Shown here: positions 41,089 through 48,762 of the stretch, piece by piece | How the letters are laid out: every line of letters begins with the position of its first letter | Position numbering within the stretch: position 1 is the stretch's first letter | From: SIG672 sp045605765 | Lineage (GTDB): Bacteria; Bacillota; Clostridia; Oscillospirales; CAG-272 | Assembly: GCA_045605765.1 (NCBI GenBank) | Contig: JAZUQQ010000048.1 | Location: forward strand, 1 to 57,663 | Reading direction: 5' to 3' | DNA: 57,663 bases | Notes under the pieces: model-generated | What the model was told of the DNA's origin: nothing | Seen by the model: only the letters and a program-made list of their open reading frames with translations | The model's database searches: none | Program-made: the position numbers and the translations under genes

Positions 41089-41117
41089 TTGACGGATATG
41101 AAAGTGTATGTTACAAT
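41089..41117 (+). promoter_or_regulatory. Promoter of the DUF1538/PII-like operon
   Basis: TTGACG (41089-41094) and TACAAT (41112-41117), spacer 17 bp, about 50 bp before the first gene. Confidence 0.7.
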
Positions 41118-41165
41118 AATATAAATAGTATAAAATCTAGTTGAAAGGGAGGGTTTGTCAGAGTC

Positions 41166-42692
41166 TTGGGAAATATACTGCTTAAAAAGATAAAAGAAGC
41201 CACCACGTCCGTGCTTCCCGTTACTGCTATCGTTTTTCTGCTTAATCTCACGCCGCTTATAAACCTTACGGCAACCGAGCTCGCCGTCTTTCTTATATCC
41301 TCGCTTCTGCTTATACTCGGCATCGGACTTTTCAGTCTTGGAGCCGATCTCGCGATGACTCCTATGGGCGAGCATATCGGGGCAGGACTTACAAAATCCC
41401 GTAGCGTAGGACTTCTTTTGTCTGTCTGCTTCCTTATGGGACTTCTTATAACGGTAGCCGAGCCCGACCTTTCTGTCCTCGCAGAGCAGGTAAAGAACGT
41501 AATAAACGGCACCGTGCTTATTCTTGCAGTCGGAGTGGGAGTCGGAATTTTCCTGCTTCTCTCGGTGCTTAAAATATTATTCAAAAAGTCGCTCTCGCAG
41601 ATGCTTCTTTTCTTCTATATGTTGCTTTTTGCGGTGTCTGCGGTCGTTATCCTAAACGGCAATGCGTCTTTTCTCGGACTCGCGTTTGATTCGGGCGGGG
41701 TTACGACGGGACCTATCACAGTTCCCTTTATAATGGCGCTCGGCGTAGGTATCGCGGCAACGCTCGGCGGAAAGAACGTCGGAGAAAACAGTTTCGGTCT
41801 TATCGCTATGTGCTCGGTCGGACCTATACTTGCCGTTATGATACTCGGCGTTACGGTGAACGGAAATATCGACTATAAGATGGATAACTACGACGTTACC
41901 TCGAAGCTTGGCGGTGCGCTTTTTGAAACGGTCTTCCATACCGTAGGTGAGGTCATTCTCGCTCTCGGACTTATCGTGGCGTTTTTCATAGTTTTGCAGA
42001 TATTCTGTCTGAAACTTCCGAAAAAGACTCTTATCAGAATAGCCGTAGGCATTATCTATACCTTCCTCGGACTAGTTATCTTTTTGACCGCAGTTTCGGT
42101 AGGATTTATGCCTATCGGATATAAGATGGGAGTAGAGCTTGCATCGTCGAGCCCGATACTTCTAACTATTTTCGGATTTGTTCTCGGAATGGTTGTAGTT
42201 CTTGCAGAGCCTGCCGTCCACGTGCTCAATAAGCAGGTCGACGATATTACCGACGGAACGGTCAGCCGTAAGTCGATGATGATAGCCCTCTCGATAGGCG
42301 TAGGCGTTTCCATAGGACTTTCGATGCTCAGGATAATTCTTGATTTCAACATTCTTTACTACATAATTCCGGGATATTTTATCTCACTTGGACTTTCCTT
42401 CTTCGTGCCGGGAATATACACGGCGATAGCGTTTGACTCGGGCGGAGTTGCAAGCGGTCCTTTGACATCGGGATTTATTCTCCCTCTGTCGATAGGTGCG
42501 TGCTACGCTCTCCAAGGCGAGAGTGCGATCATGAGTTGTGCCTTCGGTATCGTGGCGATGGTTGCAATGACTCCGCTTATTACGATACAGCTTCTCGGTT
42601 TCAGAGCGGTATTCAAACGAAGTATGCAGTGCCGTATAGCGATGAAGAGAATTCTCGCCGCAGACGACGAGCAGATAATCAGCTTTATGTAA
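41166..42692 (+). CDS. DUF1538 integral membrane protein (putative transporter)
   Basis: The product is 508 aa from TTG (41166). No ATG is available before an in-frame stop, and GGGAGG lies 12 nt upstream. It is almost entirely membrane helices (about twelve), built as two similar halves: each has a GLGL/VAEPxVxVL-type segment (VAEPDLSVLAEQV, LAEPAVHVLNKQVDDI) and an AFDSGGVxxGPxT motif (near residues 177 and 420). Such internal duplication suits a secondary transporter. Two PII-like proteins follow, suggesting control of transport by energy or nitrogen signals. Confidence 0.85.
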   Translation: MGNILLKKIKEATTSVLPVTAIVFLLNLTPLINLTATELAVFLISSLLLILGIGLFSLGADLAMTPMGEHIGAGLTKSRSVGLLLSVCFLMGLLITVAEPDLSVLAEQVKNVINGTVLILAVGVGVGIFLLLSVLKILFKKSLSQMLLFFYMLLFAVSAVVILNGNASFLGLAFDSGGVTTGPITVPFIMALGVGIAATLGGKNVGENSFGLIAMCSVGPILAVMILGVTVNGNIDYKMDNYDVTSKLGGALFETVFHTVGEVILALGLIVAFFIVLQIFCLKLPKKTLIRIAVGIIYTFLGLVIFLTAVSVGFMPIGYKMGVELASSSPILLTIFGFVLGMVVVLAEPAVHVLNKQVDDITDGTVSRKSMMIALSIGVGVSIGLSMLRIILDFNILYYIIPGYFISLGLSFFVPGIYTAIAFDSGGVASGPLTSGFILPLSIGACYALQGESAIMSCAFGIVAMVAMTPLITIQLLGFRAVFKRSMQCRIAMKRILAADDEQIISFM

Positions 42693-42704
42693 GGAGGGGC
42701 AAAG

Positions 42705-43091
42705 ATGGCAAGAAAAAGTCAAGCCGCGCAGACGGCAAAGCAGGAAGAATATCAGGCGCCGAAAAAGCTCCTTCTGCTTTTTACGGTAGTAGATAGGAAA
42801 AAAGCTGAATTTTACGCCGATTTTCTTCAATCCTTCGAGGTAAATATGCAGCTTACCCTCGCGGCAAACGGAACGGCGAGTAGCGATACTCTTAGCCTTC
42901 TCGGTCTTTCCGAGACCGAAAAAAGCGTGATAATCAGTGTGGTAAACGAGGAAAAGGCACACGCCGCTCTAAGTGCACTCGAAGAAAAATTCAGTACCAT
43001 CAAGAACGGTAAGGGAATTGCCTATACCGTTCCGATGTCCGGAACGATAGGCGCGCGCATCTATCAGTTCCTTGCAAACATTCAGGGATAA
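42705..43091 (+). CDS. PII-like small protein associated with DUF1538
   Basis: The product is 128 aa with GGAGG before the ATG. A charged N-terminal 20 residues is followed by a ferredoxin-like alpha/beta fold (LLLLFTVVDRKKAEFYADFL, VNEEKAHAALSALEEKF) and ends with GKGIAYTVPMSGTIGARIY, like the C-terminal strand region of PII proteins. The T-loop signature is not clear. It probably forms trimers with or beside the next gene product. Confidence 0.65.
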   Translation: MARKSQAAQTAKQEEYQAPKKLLLLFTVVDRKKAEFYADFLQSFEVNMQLTLAANGTASSDTLSLLGLSETEKSVIISVVNEEKAHAALSALEEKFSTIKNGKGIAYTVPMSGTIGARIYQFLANIQG

Positions 43092-43114
43092 AGTGAAAGA
43101 AAGGACTATGTGAT

Positions 43115-43450
43115 ATGAAATTTAAGCATGAAGTTATATTTTGTATAGTAAACGCAGGATTTTCTGACGCGGTAATGGATGCGGCAAAGCAGTTCGGAGC
43201 GCGCGGAGGCACGGTCATTCACGCGAGAGGAACGGCAAACAAGGAGGCGGAAAAGCTTTTCGAGATAACCGTTCAACCCGAAAAGGAGATCGTTATGATC
43301 CTTGTTCCCAAGGAGATCAAGAACAACATTCTGCACGCGCTTTATAAAGCGGTCGGACTTAACACTCCGGGTCAAGGAATTGCCTTTTCAATGCCTGTTG
43401 ACGAGGCAGTGGGGCTGTCGGGATCTGATAAGCCAAAAAGCGATAAATAA
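43115..43450 (+). CDS. P-II family nitrogen-regulator-like protein
   Basis: The product is 111 aa. The PII-like core has FGARGGTVIHARGT (the segment before the T-loop in GlnB), IVMILVPKEIKNNILHALYK and GQGIAFSMPVDEAVGL at the C-terminus. It is shorter in the T-loop than GlnB and lacks the uridylylated Tyr context. Linked to the DUF1538 membrane protein, it most likely gates that transporter, as GlnK does with AmtB. Confidence 0.8.
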   Translation: MKFKHEVIFCIVNAGFSDAVMDAAKQFGARGGTVIHARGTANKEAEKLFEITVQPEKEIVMILVPKEIKNNILHALYKAVGLNTPGQGIAFSMPVDEAVGLSGSDKPKSDK

Positions 43451-43468
43451 GGAAAAGCGGCAGGTATG

Positions 43469-43502
43469 GCCCAACTTCTCACAAGGAAGTTGGGCAGTTT
43501 TA
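43469..43502 (+). terminator. Terminator of the DUF1538 operon
   Basis: GCCCAACTTC pairs perfectly with GAAGTTGGGC (43469-43495), followed by AGTTTTATT. Confidence 0.85.
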
Positions 43503-43504
43503 TT

Positions 43505-43664
43505 CGCCTGTGGCGAGTGGTATTGCTCACAGTGATATTCGGCTTACGACGAGTGATATTTGCTTCGCAAGTTTAAGGGGCAAATAAAATATCACTAAAA
43601 CAGAAGGCTTTAATATAACTATCACCGAGTCGATAATATCCTCCGACGCAGTCGGAATATAACT
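43505..43664. repeat. Family B micro-hairpin element, copy 2
   Basis: Units GTGGTATT and GTGATATT (twice, the last at 43553-43560) alternate with small hairpins: CGCC/GGCG at the left edge and TTGC/GCAA with loop TTC at 43560-43570. A core GTTTAAGGGGCAAATAAAAT follows, then CCGAC/GTCGG with loop GCA at 43643-43655. The core matches the copy at 13230-13381, while the stem next to it changed from TCGC/GCGA to TTGC/GCAA, keeping pairing. The 363-bp gap contains no gene. Confidence 0.75.
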
Positions 43665-43726
43665 CTTGCTTTCTTTGCCGCTTTTGTTTTCCCGATAAAT
43701 TTTACCGAATATCCACAACTTAACAA

Positions 43727-43755
43727 TTGACAATGACACTTATATGTGATAGAAT
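43727..43755 (+). promoter_or_regulatory. Promoter of the cohesin-domain protein gene
   Basis: TTGACA (43727-43732) and TAGAAT (43750-43755), spacer 17 bp, about 60 bp before the start codon. Confidence 0.75.
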
Positions 43756-43813
43756 TACATAATGTGTAGGTATAAATGTATTTATGCCAACCTTTTTTGA
43801 AAGGCTGAATAGG

Positions 43814-45307
43814 ATGAAAAAAATTTTAGGTATAATTACCCTTGTTATAATTGTCTTGACTGTTGCGGCGGGAACGATTCTCGTCTCAGCTGATGCCAAT
43901 GTACCCGCATATGAGATAAGCAATCAGACGGTCGAACGAGGAAGCTCCTTCTCGATAGTGGTGTCGCTCCGTAACAATCCGGGTATCATATCCCTGCGCT
44001 TTTCAGTTGGATACGACGAGACCCTTCTTCGACTTGACTCGGTAGAGGACCTTGGTCTGCTCGAAGGTTATACACTCCCTGCGCCAAACGTAGGATCGCC
44101 CTACACGCTCCGTTGGAGTAACTCGCTCTGGACGGACACCTCGACGCCCGGCTCAAAAGCCAACGGAGAGCTTGTGAAGCTCAATTTTACATCTATTTCA
44201 GCAAAAGAAGCGACCACCGAGATTACAATATCGCACCTTGAAGCAAATAACAGCAGCGGAAAGGTCATTTCATTTGCAAACAGTAAGGCGAACATCGAAA
44301 TAAAGAACAAATATGAGGTAAAATTTCTTTCCGAAGACGGAAGCGAAGTGATCTTGGCGCAAAAATATTTTCTCGGAGAGAGCGTAGTTATTCCTGATGA
44401 TCCGATAAGAGAAACTGACAGGATAAATAAATACACGTTTAGTGGCTGGAATCCTCAAGTGGTTACTACGGTAGAAGGTGAAGCGACTTATACAGCAACC
44501 TTCACCGCCGAGCTTCTTGAAACCGACGCGACGCTCAAAAGTCTTTCGGCACAAGGACTTGTCCTTGATCCCGAATTTGATCCGAACGTGACCGAGTATA
44601 GCGCGACCGTTAATTTTGCGGTCTCTGCGCTTGAGCTCGCGCTTGAAACCACCGGAACGCTTGCGACGTACACGGTCGAAGGCAACGAGCTGACAGTCGG
44701 AGAGAATGCGGTCAAGATCACAGTGACTGCCGAAAACGGCGACATAAACACCTATATTCTTACAATAACAAGAGAAGAAGACCCGAATTACGTTGAGCAC
44801 AACGATTCCACTCTTAAAGAAATGACTCCCTCGTGCGGAATTCTTTCCCCGAGTTTTTCTAAAGACAGAACCGATTACATACTTTACGTATCGAGCACGA
44901 CCGAGTCGGTAAGCTTTGCGTGCAGCGCAAACAGCGAAAAGGCACGAGAGTTCAGCTCTGACGAGGCGCATCTGATTGAAAACGACAGGGCTGTCATAAC
45001 GCTCTTCTGCGTTGCCGAAAACGGTGACAGGACCGAATATACCGTCACAGTCGTAATGCTTCCGGAGTATAACGGCGAGATACCCGAGTTTGTTTTCGGT
45101 ACGGGCGAGGACGAGGGCGCGGAAGATCCTCTCGGACCGCCCGCGACAGAGGGTCCGGACACGGACGGCAAAGGACAAACCGGTAAACTCCCTGAAACCA
45201 CGGTAATAATCATAATAGCGACGGCGTCTCTTTGTGCGATAGCATCGGTCGTGGGAATAATAATTTTACTTATCGGCAACAGAAAAAACAAGAAAAACAA
45301 GTCATAA
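43814..45307 (+). CDS. Cell-surface protein with cohesin and cadherin-like domains
   Basis: The product is 497 aa from the ATG at 43814. A signal peptide (residues 1-26) precedes a cohesin-type domain (about 30-160: RGSSFSIVVSLRNNPGIISL, RFSVGYDETLLRLDSV, GELVKLNFTSISAKE). An InlB/Flg_new-like repeat follows (about 175-235: KYTFSGWNPQ). Two cadherin-like beta-sandwich domains follow (LKSLSAQGLVLDPEFDPNVT, and LKEMTPSCGILSPSFSKDRT). After an acidic linker there is a C-terminal membrane helix (TVIIIIATASLCAIASVVGI) and a basic tail, so it is anchored in the membrane. The cohesin domain may bind dockerins; none is seen in the window. Confidence 0.85.
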   Translation: MKKILGIITLVIIVLTVAAGTILVSADANVPAYEISNQTVERGSSFSIVVSLRNNPGIISLRFSVGYDETLLRLDSVEDLGLLEGYTLPAPNVGSPYTLRWSNSLWTDTSTPGSKANGELVKLNFTSISAKEATTEITISHLEANNSSGKVISFANSKANIEIKNKYEVKFLSEDGSEVILAQKYFLGESVVIPDDPIRETDRINKYTFSGWNPQVVTTVEGEATYTATFTAELLETDATLKSLSAQGLVLDPEFDPNVTEYSATVNFAVSALELALETTGTLATYTVEGNELTVGENAVKITVTAENGDINTYILTITREEDPNYVEHNDSTLKEMTPSCGILSPSFSKDRTDYILYVSSTTESVSFACSANSEKAREFSSDEAHLIENDRAVITLFCVAENGDRTEYTVTVVMLPEYNGEIPEFVFGTGEDEGAEDPLGPPATEGPDTDGKGQTGKLPETTVIIIIATASLCAIASVVGIIILLIGNRKNKKNKS

Positions 45308-45338
45308 AGCGTATTTTAGCAAAAGGAGATATTGTAAA

Positions 45339-46619
45339 ATGAGCAAGAATTACAGAATAGAAACGAAGTGCATACAGGAGGGCTACTCGCCGAAAAACTC
45401 CGAGCCGAGAGTTCTTCCGATATATCAGAGCACGACCTATAAATACGACAGTGCAGAGCACCTCGGAGAGCTTTTTGACCTCAAAGCGCCCGGCGATATG
45501 TATTCGAGAATTTCCAACCCGACGCTCTCGGCGGTCGCGTCCAAGATAGCCTCGCTTGAAGGCGGTGTCGGCGCGATGCTTACCTCTTCGGGACAGGCGG
45601 CGAGCCTTATTTCGGTGTTCAATATCGCATCGGCAGGGCAGAACATAATCTCACTTTCCTCGATATACGGCGGAACGACCAACCTTTTTGCGGTCACGAT
45701 GAAGCGTATGGGAATTGAAACGAGATTCGTTACTCCCGATATGAGCGACAAGGAGATCGAAGCGCTTATCGACGAAAACACCAGACTCGTTTTTGGTGAA
45801 ACGATAGCAAATCCCGCACTCACCGTTCTCGATATTGAGAGATACGCCGCGCTTGCTCACAGACACAGTATTCCGCTTATCGTGGACAACACCTTTGCAA
45901 CCCCCGTCCTCTGCCGTCCTATCGAATACGGCGCGGACATCGTTATACATTCTACGACCAAATATATGGACGGACACGCATCGACCGTCGGCGGAGTTAT
46001 CGTTGACAGCGGAAACTTCGATTGGGAAAAATCGGGCAAATTCCCCGAGCTTACCGAGCCTGACGACTCCTATCACGGCGTAGTTTACACCGCATCATTC
46101 GGAAAGTCGGCATACATTACCAAAGCGTGCTGTCAGCTTATGCGTGATCTCGGAACTACTCCGTCGCCCCTTTCGGCGTTCATAATCAATCTCGGGCTGG
46201 AGTCGCTTGCGCTCCGTATCGAGCGTCATTCGGAGAATGCTCTTGCAGTAGCAAAATACCTGAGCGGGCACGACAAGATCACATGGGTAAGCTATCCGAA
46301 GCTTGAGGGTGATTCTCAGTATGAGATGGCAGAAAAATATCTGCCCAAGGGTGCTTCGGGCGTCATTTCCTTCGGTATCGAGGGTGGACGCGAGGCGGCT
46401 ATGAAGTTTATGAATTCACTGAAACTCGCGGCTATCGTCGTTCACGTTGCAGACGCGCGTACTTCGGTGCTTCACCCTGCGAGCACGACTCACCGTCAGC
46501 TCACCGATGAGCAGCTCGTCGCGGCAGGCATCGGTCCCGAGCTCGTGCGCTTCTCGGTTGGTATCGAGAACGTCGAGGATATTATCGAGGATATTGAGCA
46601 GGCGCTCAGTCAGATATAA
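45339..46619 (+). CDS. metY: O-acetylhomoserine sulfhydrylase
   Basis: The 426-aa PLP enzyme of the Cys/Met metabolism family makes homocysteine from O-acetylhomoserine and sulfide. The PLP lysine lies in IHSTTKYMDGH, the substrate region in MYSRISNPTLSAVASKIASL, and the C-terminus has SVLHPASTTHRQL and FSVGIENVEDIIEDIEQAL. Length fits MetY rather than the shorter MetB/MetC. The metA gene that makes its substrate follows. I looked for a SAM riboswitch or T-box before it and saw none. Confidence 0.93.
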   Translation: MSKNYRIETKCIQEGYSPKNSEPRVLPIYQSTTYKYDSAEHLGELFDLKAPGDMYSRISNPTLSAVASKIASLEGGVGAMLTSSGQAASLISVFNIASAGQNIISLSSIYGGTTNLFAVTMKRMGIETRFVTPDMSDKEIEALIDENTRLVFGETIANPALTVLDIERYAALAHRHSIPLIVDNTFATPVLCRPIEYGADIVIHSTTKYMDGHASTVGGVIVDSGNFDWEKSGKFPELTEPDDSYHGVVYTASFGKSAYITKACCQLMRDLGTTPSPLSAFIINLGLESLALRIERHSENALAVAKYLSGHDKITWVSYPKLEGDSQYEMAEKYLPKGASGVISFGIEGGREAAMKFMNSLKLAAIVVHVADARTSVLHPASTTHRQLTDEQLVAAGIGPELVRFSVGIENVEDIIEDIEQALSQI

Positions 46620-46636
46620 GACCGCTACAACTAAAC

Positions 46637-46794
46637 TCTTTTAATAAAAGTTTTTGAAAGAGCGCGAGAAAACTTTTTTCAAAAAGTTTTCTCGCAGAAA
46701 AAAGTTTTTGAAAAGGTGCGGAAAAACTTTTTACAAAAAGTTTTTCTGCGAAAAGTTTTTGAAAGGTATGGAAAACTTTTTTCAAAAGTTTTCC
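46637..46794 (+). repeat. Family C element, three tandem units, in the metA leader
   Basis: Three repeats of GTTTTTGAAAG(G) plus hairpin: GCGAGAAAAC.../...GTTTTCTCGC (46664-46695), GCGGAAAAAC.../...GTTTTTCTGC (46718-46749), GGAAAAC.../...GTTTTCC (46770-46794). The last unit has GAAAGG at 46761-46766, then TAT, the hairpin, and AAAAAAGAAA before the ATG at 46805; there is no other Shine-Dalgarno. Folded-out spacing is 13 nt. Confidence 0.88.
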
Positions 46795-46804
46795 AAAAAA
46801 GAAA

Positions 46805-47722
46805 ATGCCGATTAAGATACCGAACGAGTTGCCGGCAACGGCGACTCTGCTTAGCGAAAACATATTCGCCATAACCGAAACGAGAGCGATAACGCAGGAT
46901 ATACGTCCGTTAAAGATCCTCGTTTTAAATCTTATGCCGACGAAGATCGTGACCGAAACTCAGCTTGCGCGAATTCTCGGAAACACGCCGCTTCAAGTCG
47001 AGCTTGAATTTATCCACACGAGCACGCACGTATCAAAAAACACCTCGTACGATCATCTGCTCGCGTTTTATAAGACCTTCGATCAGGTAAGGCACGAAAA
47101 GTACGACGGAATGATAATTACAGGCGCGCCGGTCGAGCATCTTGAATTCGAAGAGGTCGAATATTGGAACGAGCTCTGCGAGATAATGGAGTGGAGCAAG
47201 AGCCATGTCACGAGCACCTTCCACATCTGTTGGGGCGCGCAGGCGGCGCTTTATTACCACTACGGAATAAAAAAGCAAAAGCTCGATAAAAAGCTTTTCG
47301 GCGTGTTCGAGCACACGGTCGATCGCAAAAAGTCGATACTTATGAGAGGATTTGACGACGTTTTCTACGCTCCGCATAGCCGTTACACGACAGTTGCGAG
47401 AGAGGATATAGAAAACGAGAGTGCGCTCAAAATACTCGCGTCCTCCGAGAAGGCAGGCGTTTACGTTGCGGCGACCAAGAAGGGTAGGCAGGTGTTCGTC
47501 ACCGGACACTCCGAGTACGATCCCGACACGCTCGATAAGGAATATAAGCGCGACCGCGCGGCAGGACTTGATACGGCGATCCCGTATAATTACTATCCGG
47601 ACGACGATCCGAACAAAAAGCCGATCTCGACTTGGAGAAGTCACGCCAATCTGCTTTATACGAACTGGCTCAACTATTTCGTATATCAAACAACGCCATA
47701 CGATATTACAAAGATCAAATAA
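46805..47722 (+). CDS. metA: Homoserine O-acetyltransferase (MetA family)
   Basis: The 305-aa class-I-amidotransferase-like enzyme has the nucleophile Cys142 in HICWGAQA and His in VTGHSEYDPDTL. Residue 111, which sets acyl specificity in the family, is Glu (ITGAPVEHLEFEEV), as in the acetyl-CoA-using MetA of Bacillus cereus, rather than Gly as in E. coli. O-acetylhomoserine is therefore the predicted product, matching the adjacent MetY. The leader is the triple hairpin repeat. Confidence 0.93.
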   Translation: MPIKIPNELPATATLLSENIFAITETRAITQDIRPLKILVLNLMPTKIVTETQLARILGNTPLQVELEFIHTSTHVSKNTSYDHLLAFYKTFDQVRHEKYDGMIITGAPVEHLEFEEVEYWNELCEIMEWSKSHVTSTFHICWGAQAALYYHYGIKKQKLDKKLFGVFEHTVDRKKSILMRGFDDVFYAPHSRYTTVAREDIENESALKILASSEKAGVYVAATKKGRQVFVTGHSEYDPDTLDKEYKRDRAAGLDTAIPYNYYPDDDPNKKPISTWRSHANLLYTNWLNYFVYQTTPYDITKIK

Positions 47723-47726
47723 AAAG

Positions 47727-47754
47727 AAAAGCTCCGATTTCGGAGCTTTTTCTT
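47727..47754. terminator. Bidirectional terminator between metA and the glycan cluster
   Basis: AAAAGCTCCG/CGGAGCTTTT with loop ATTT, followed by TCTT on plus, and AAAGAAAA before it giving T on minus. It overlaps the end of the minus-strand gene at 47753. Confidence 0.85.
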
Positions 47755-48730
47755 AGTTTTTAACGATTTTCATTATAATGAAATAAAGGCGCCAGCTTAC
47801 GGCTATTATGAGTGCGCGGAATTTCACGCCCTTTGTCAGAAGCGCGAAGCTTTCTTTATTAAGATGCTTTTTCAGGCAGGATTTGAAGAATTTGCAGTAT
47901 TTCTTCTGAATATCCTTTCCGATATAGATCCTGCGAAGAAGCTTCATACTCGTCATTACGATAGACGCGTCAACGAACTTTGTAAGATGCCCGAGATATC
48001 TTTCGCGAAGGTACTCTGAGATCATAAGATGTGCGTTGTAAACCGTGGTGTGCTTTTCGCCGACGATACTTCGCATTGCGCCCGACGCTCTTACATAGTA
48101 GTTGTAATAACGTCCCGAGCGCAGGCAGAGCTTTTTGCTCTTCGCGATCGCCTTCGTGCAGAAGAGAAGATCCTCTCCGATGTGGATAGACTCTTCAAAT
48201 CTCACGTCGCAAAGCAGATCGGCACTGAAAAGCTTGTTATATACCGAAGATGTGAAATGCTTTCGCATAAGCATAGCAGAGATCGCGTCCTCGGCGGAGA
48301 ATGTCATAAATTTTTCCTCGTCGGTGTCCTTTGCTCCGTCGCCCTCCTGCCTTCCGCAGTAGAAGATGTTGCAGATCGATATGTCCGAGCCTGTGTCCTT
48401 CATATTTTGCAGAAGTCTTTCAAACATATTCGGCAGGGCGGTGTCGTCACTGTCGACAAATCCGATAAGATCGCCGCGCGCCGCGTCAAGACCTGCGTTT
48501 CGTGCCGAGGAAACCCCGCCGTTTTCCTTGTGGATAACCTTTATACGGGAGTCCTTTTCGGCATAAGCATCACAAAGCTTGCCTGAGGCATCAGTCGAGC
48601 CGTCGTCAACGAGGATTATTTCGAGATTGTCATAGGTCTGCGCGAGAATACTTTCCACGCTTTTTTCAAGATAGTCCTTAACGTTGTAAACGGGAACTAT
48701 GACAGATATAAGTGGACGTGAAGGCAGCAT
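47753..48730 (-). CDS. Family 2 glycosyltransferase (fourth in the cluster)
   Basis: The product is 325 aa from the ATG at 48730 (AAAGGA upstream; an ATG at 48754 is possible). GT-A fold: LISVIVPVYNVKDYLEKSVE, ILVDDGSTDASG, and the DxD-type FVDSDDT, with SSARNAGLDAARGD. The C-terminal third is variable and ends in a hydrophobic stretch. It is last in a six-gene minus-strand cluster and shares a 47-bp identical DNA run with the gene at 50762-51757. Sugar donor unknown. Confidence 0.9.
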   Translation of the reverse strand: MLPSRPLISVIVPVYNVKDYLEKSVESILAQTYDNLEIILVDDGSTDASGKLCDAYAEKDSRIKVIHKENGGVSSARNAGLDAARGDLIGFVDSDDTALPNMFERLLQNMKDTGSDISICNIFYCGRQEGDGAKDTDEEKFMTFSAEDAISAMLMRKHFTSSVYNKLFSADLLCDVRFEESIHIGEDLLFCTKAIAKSKKLCLRSGRYYNYYVRASGAMRSIVGEKHTTVYNAHLMISEYLRERYLGHLTKFVDASIVMTSMKLLRRIYIGKDIQKKYCKFFKSCLKKHLNKESFALLTKGVKFRALIIAVSWRLYFIIMKIVKN

Positions 48731-48762
48731 ATTGTTAGCAGTCCTTTCTTCCATAGTGATAT

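Noticed and set aside
45308..45338. SAM riboswitch or T-box before metY
   Set aside because: The gap is only 31 bp and contains just a ribosome site.
46637..46794. Family C hairpins as ordinary terminators
   Set aside because: The inner stems are almost only A-T, no T tract follows most of them, and several end 7-10 nt before a start codon.
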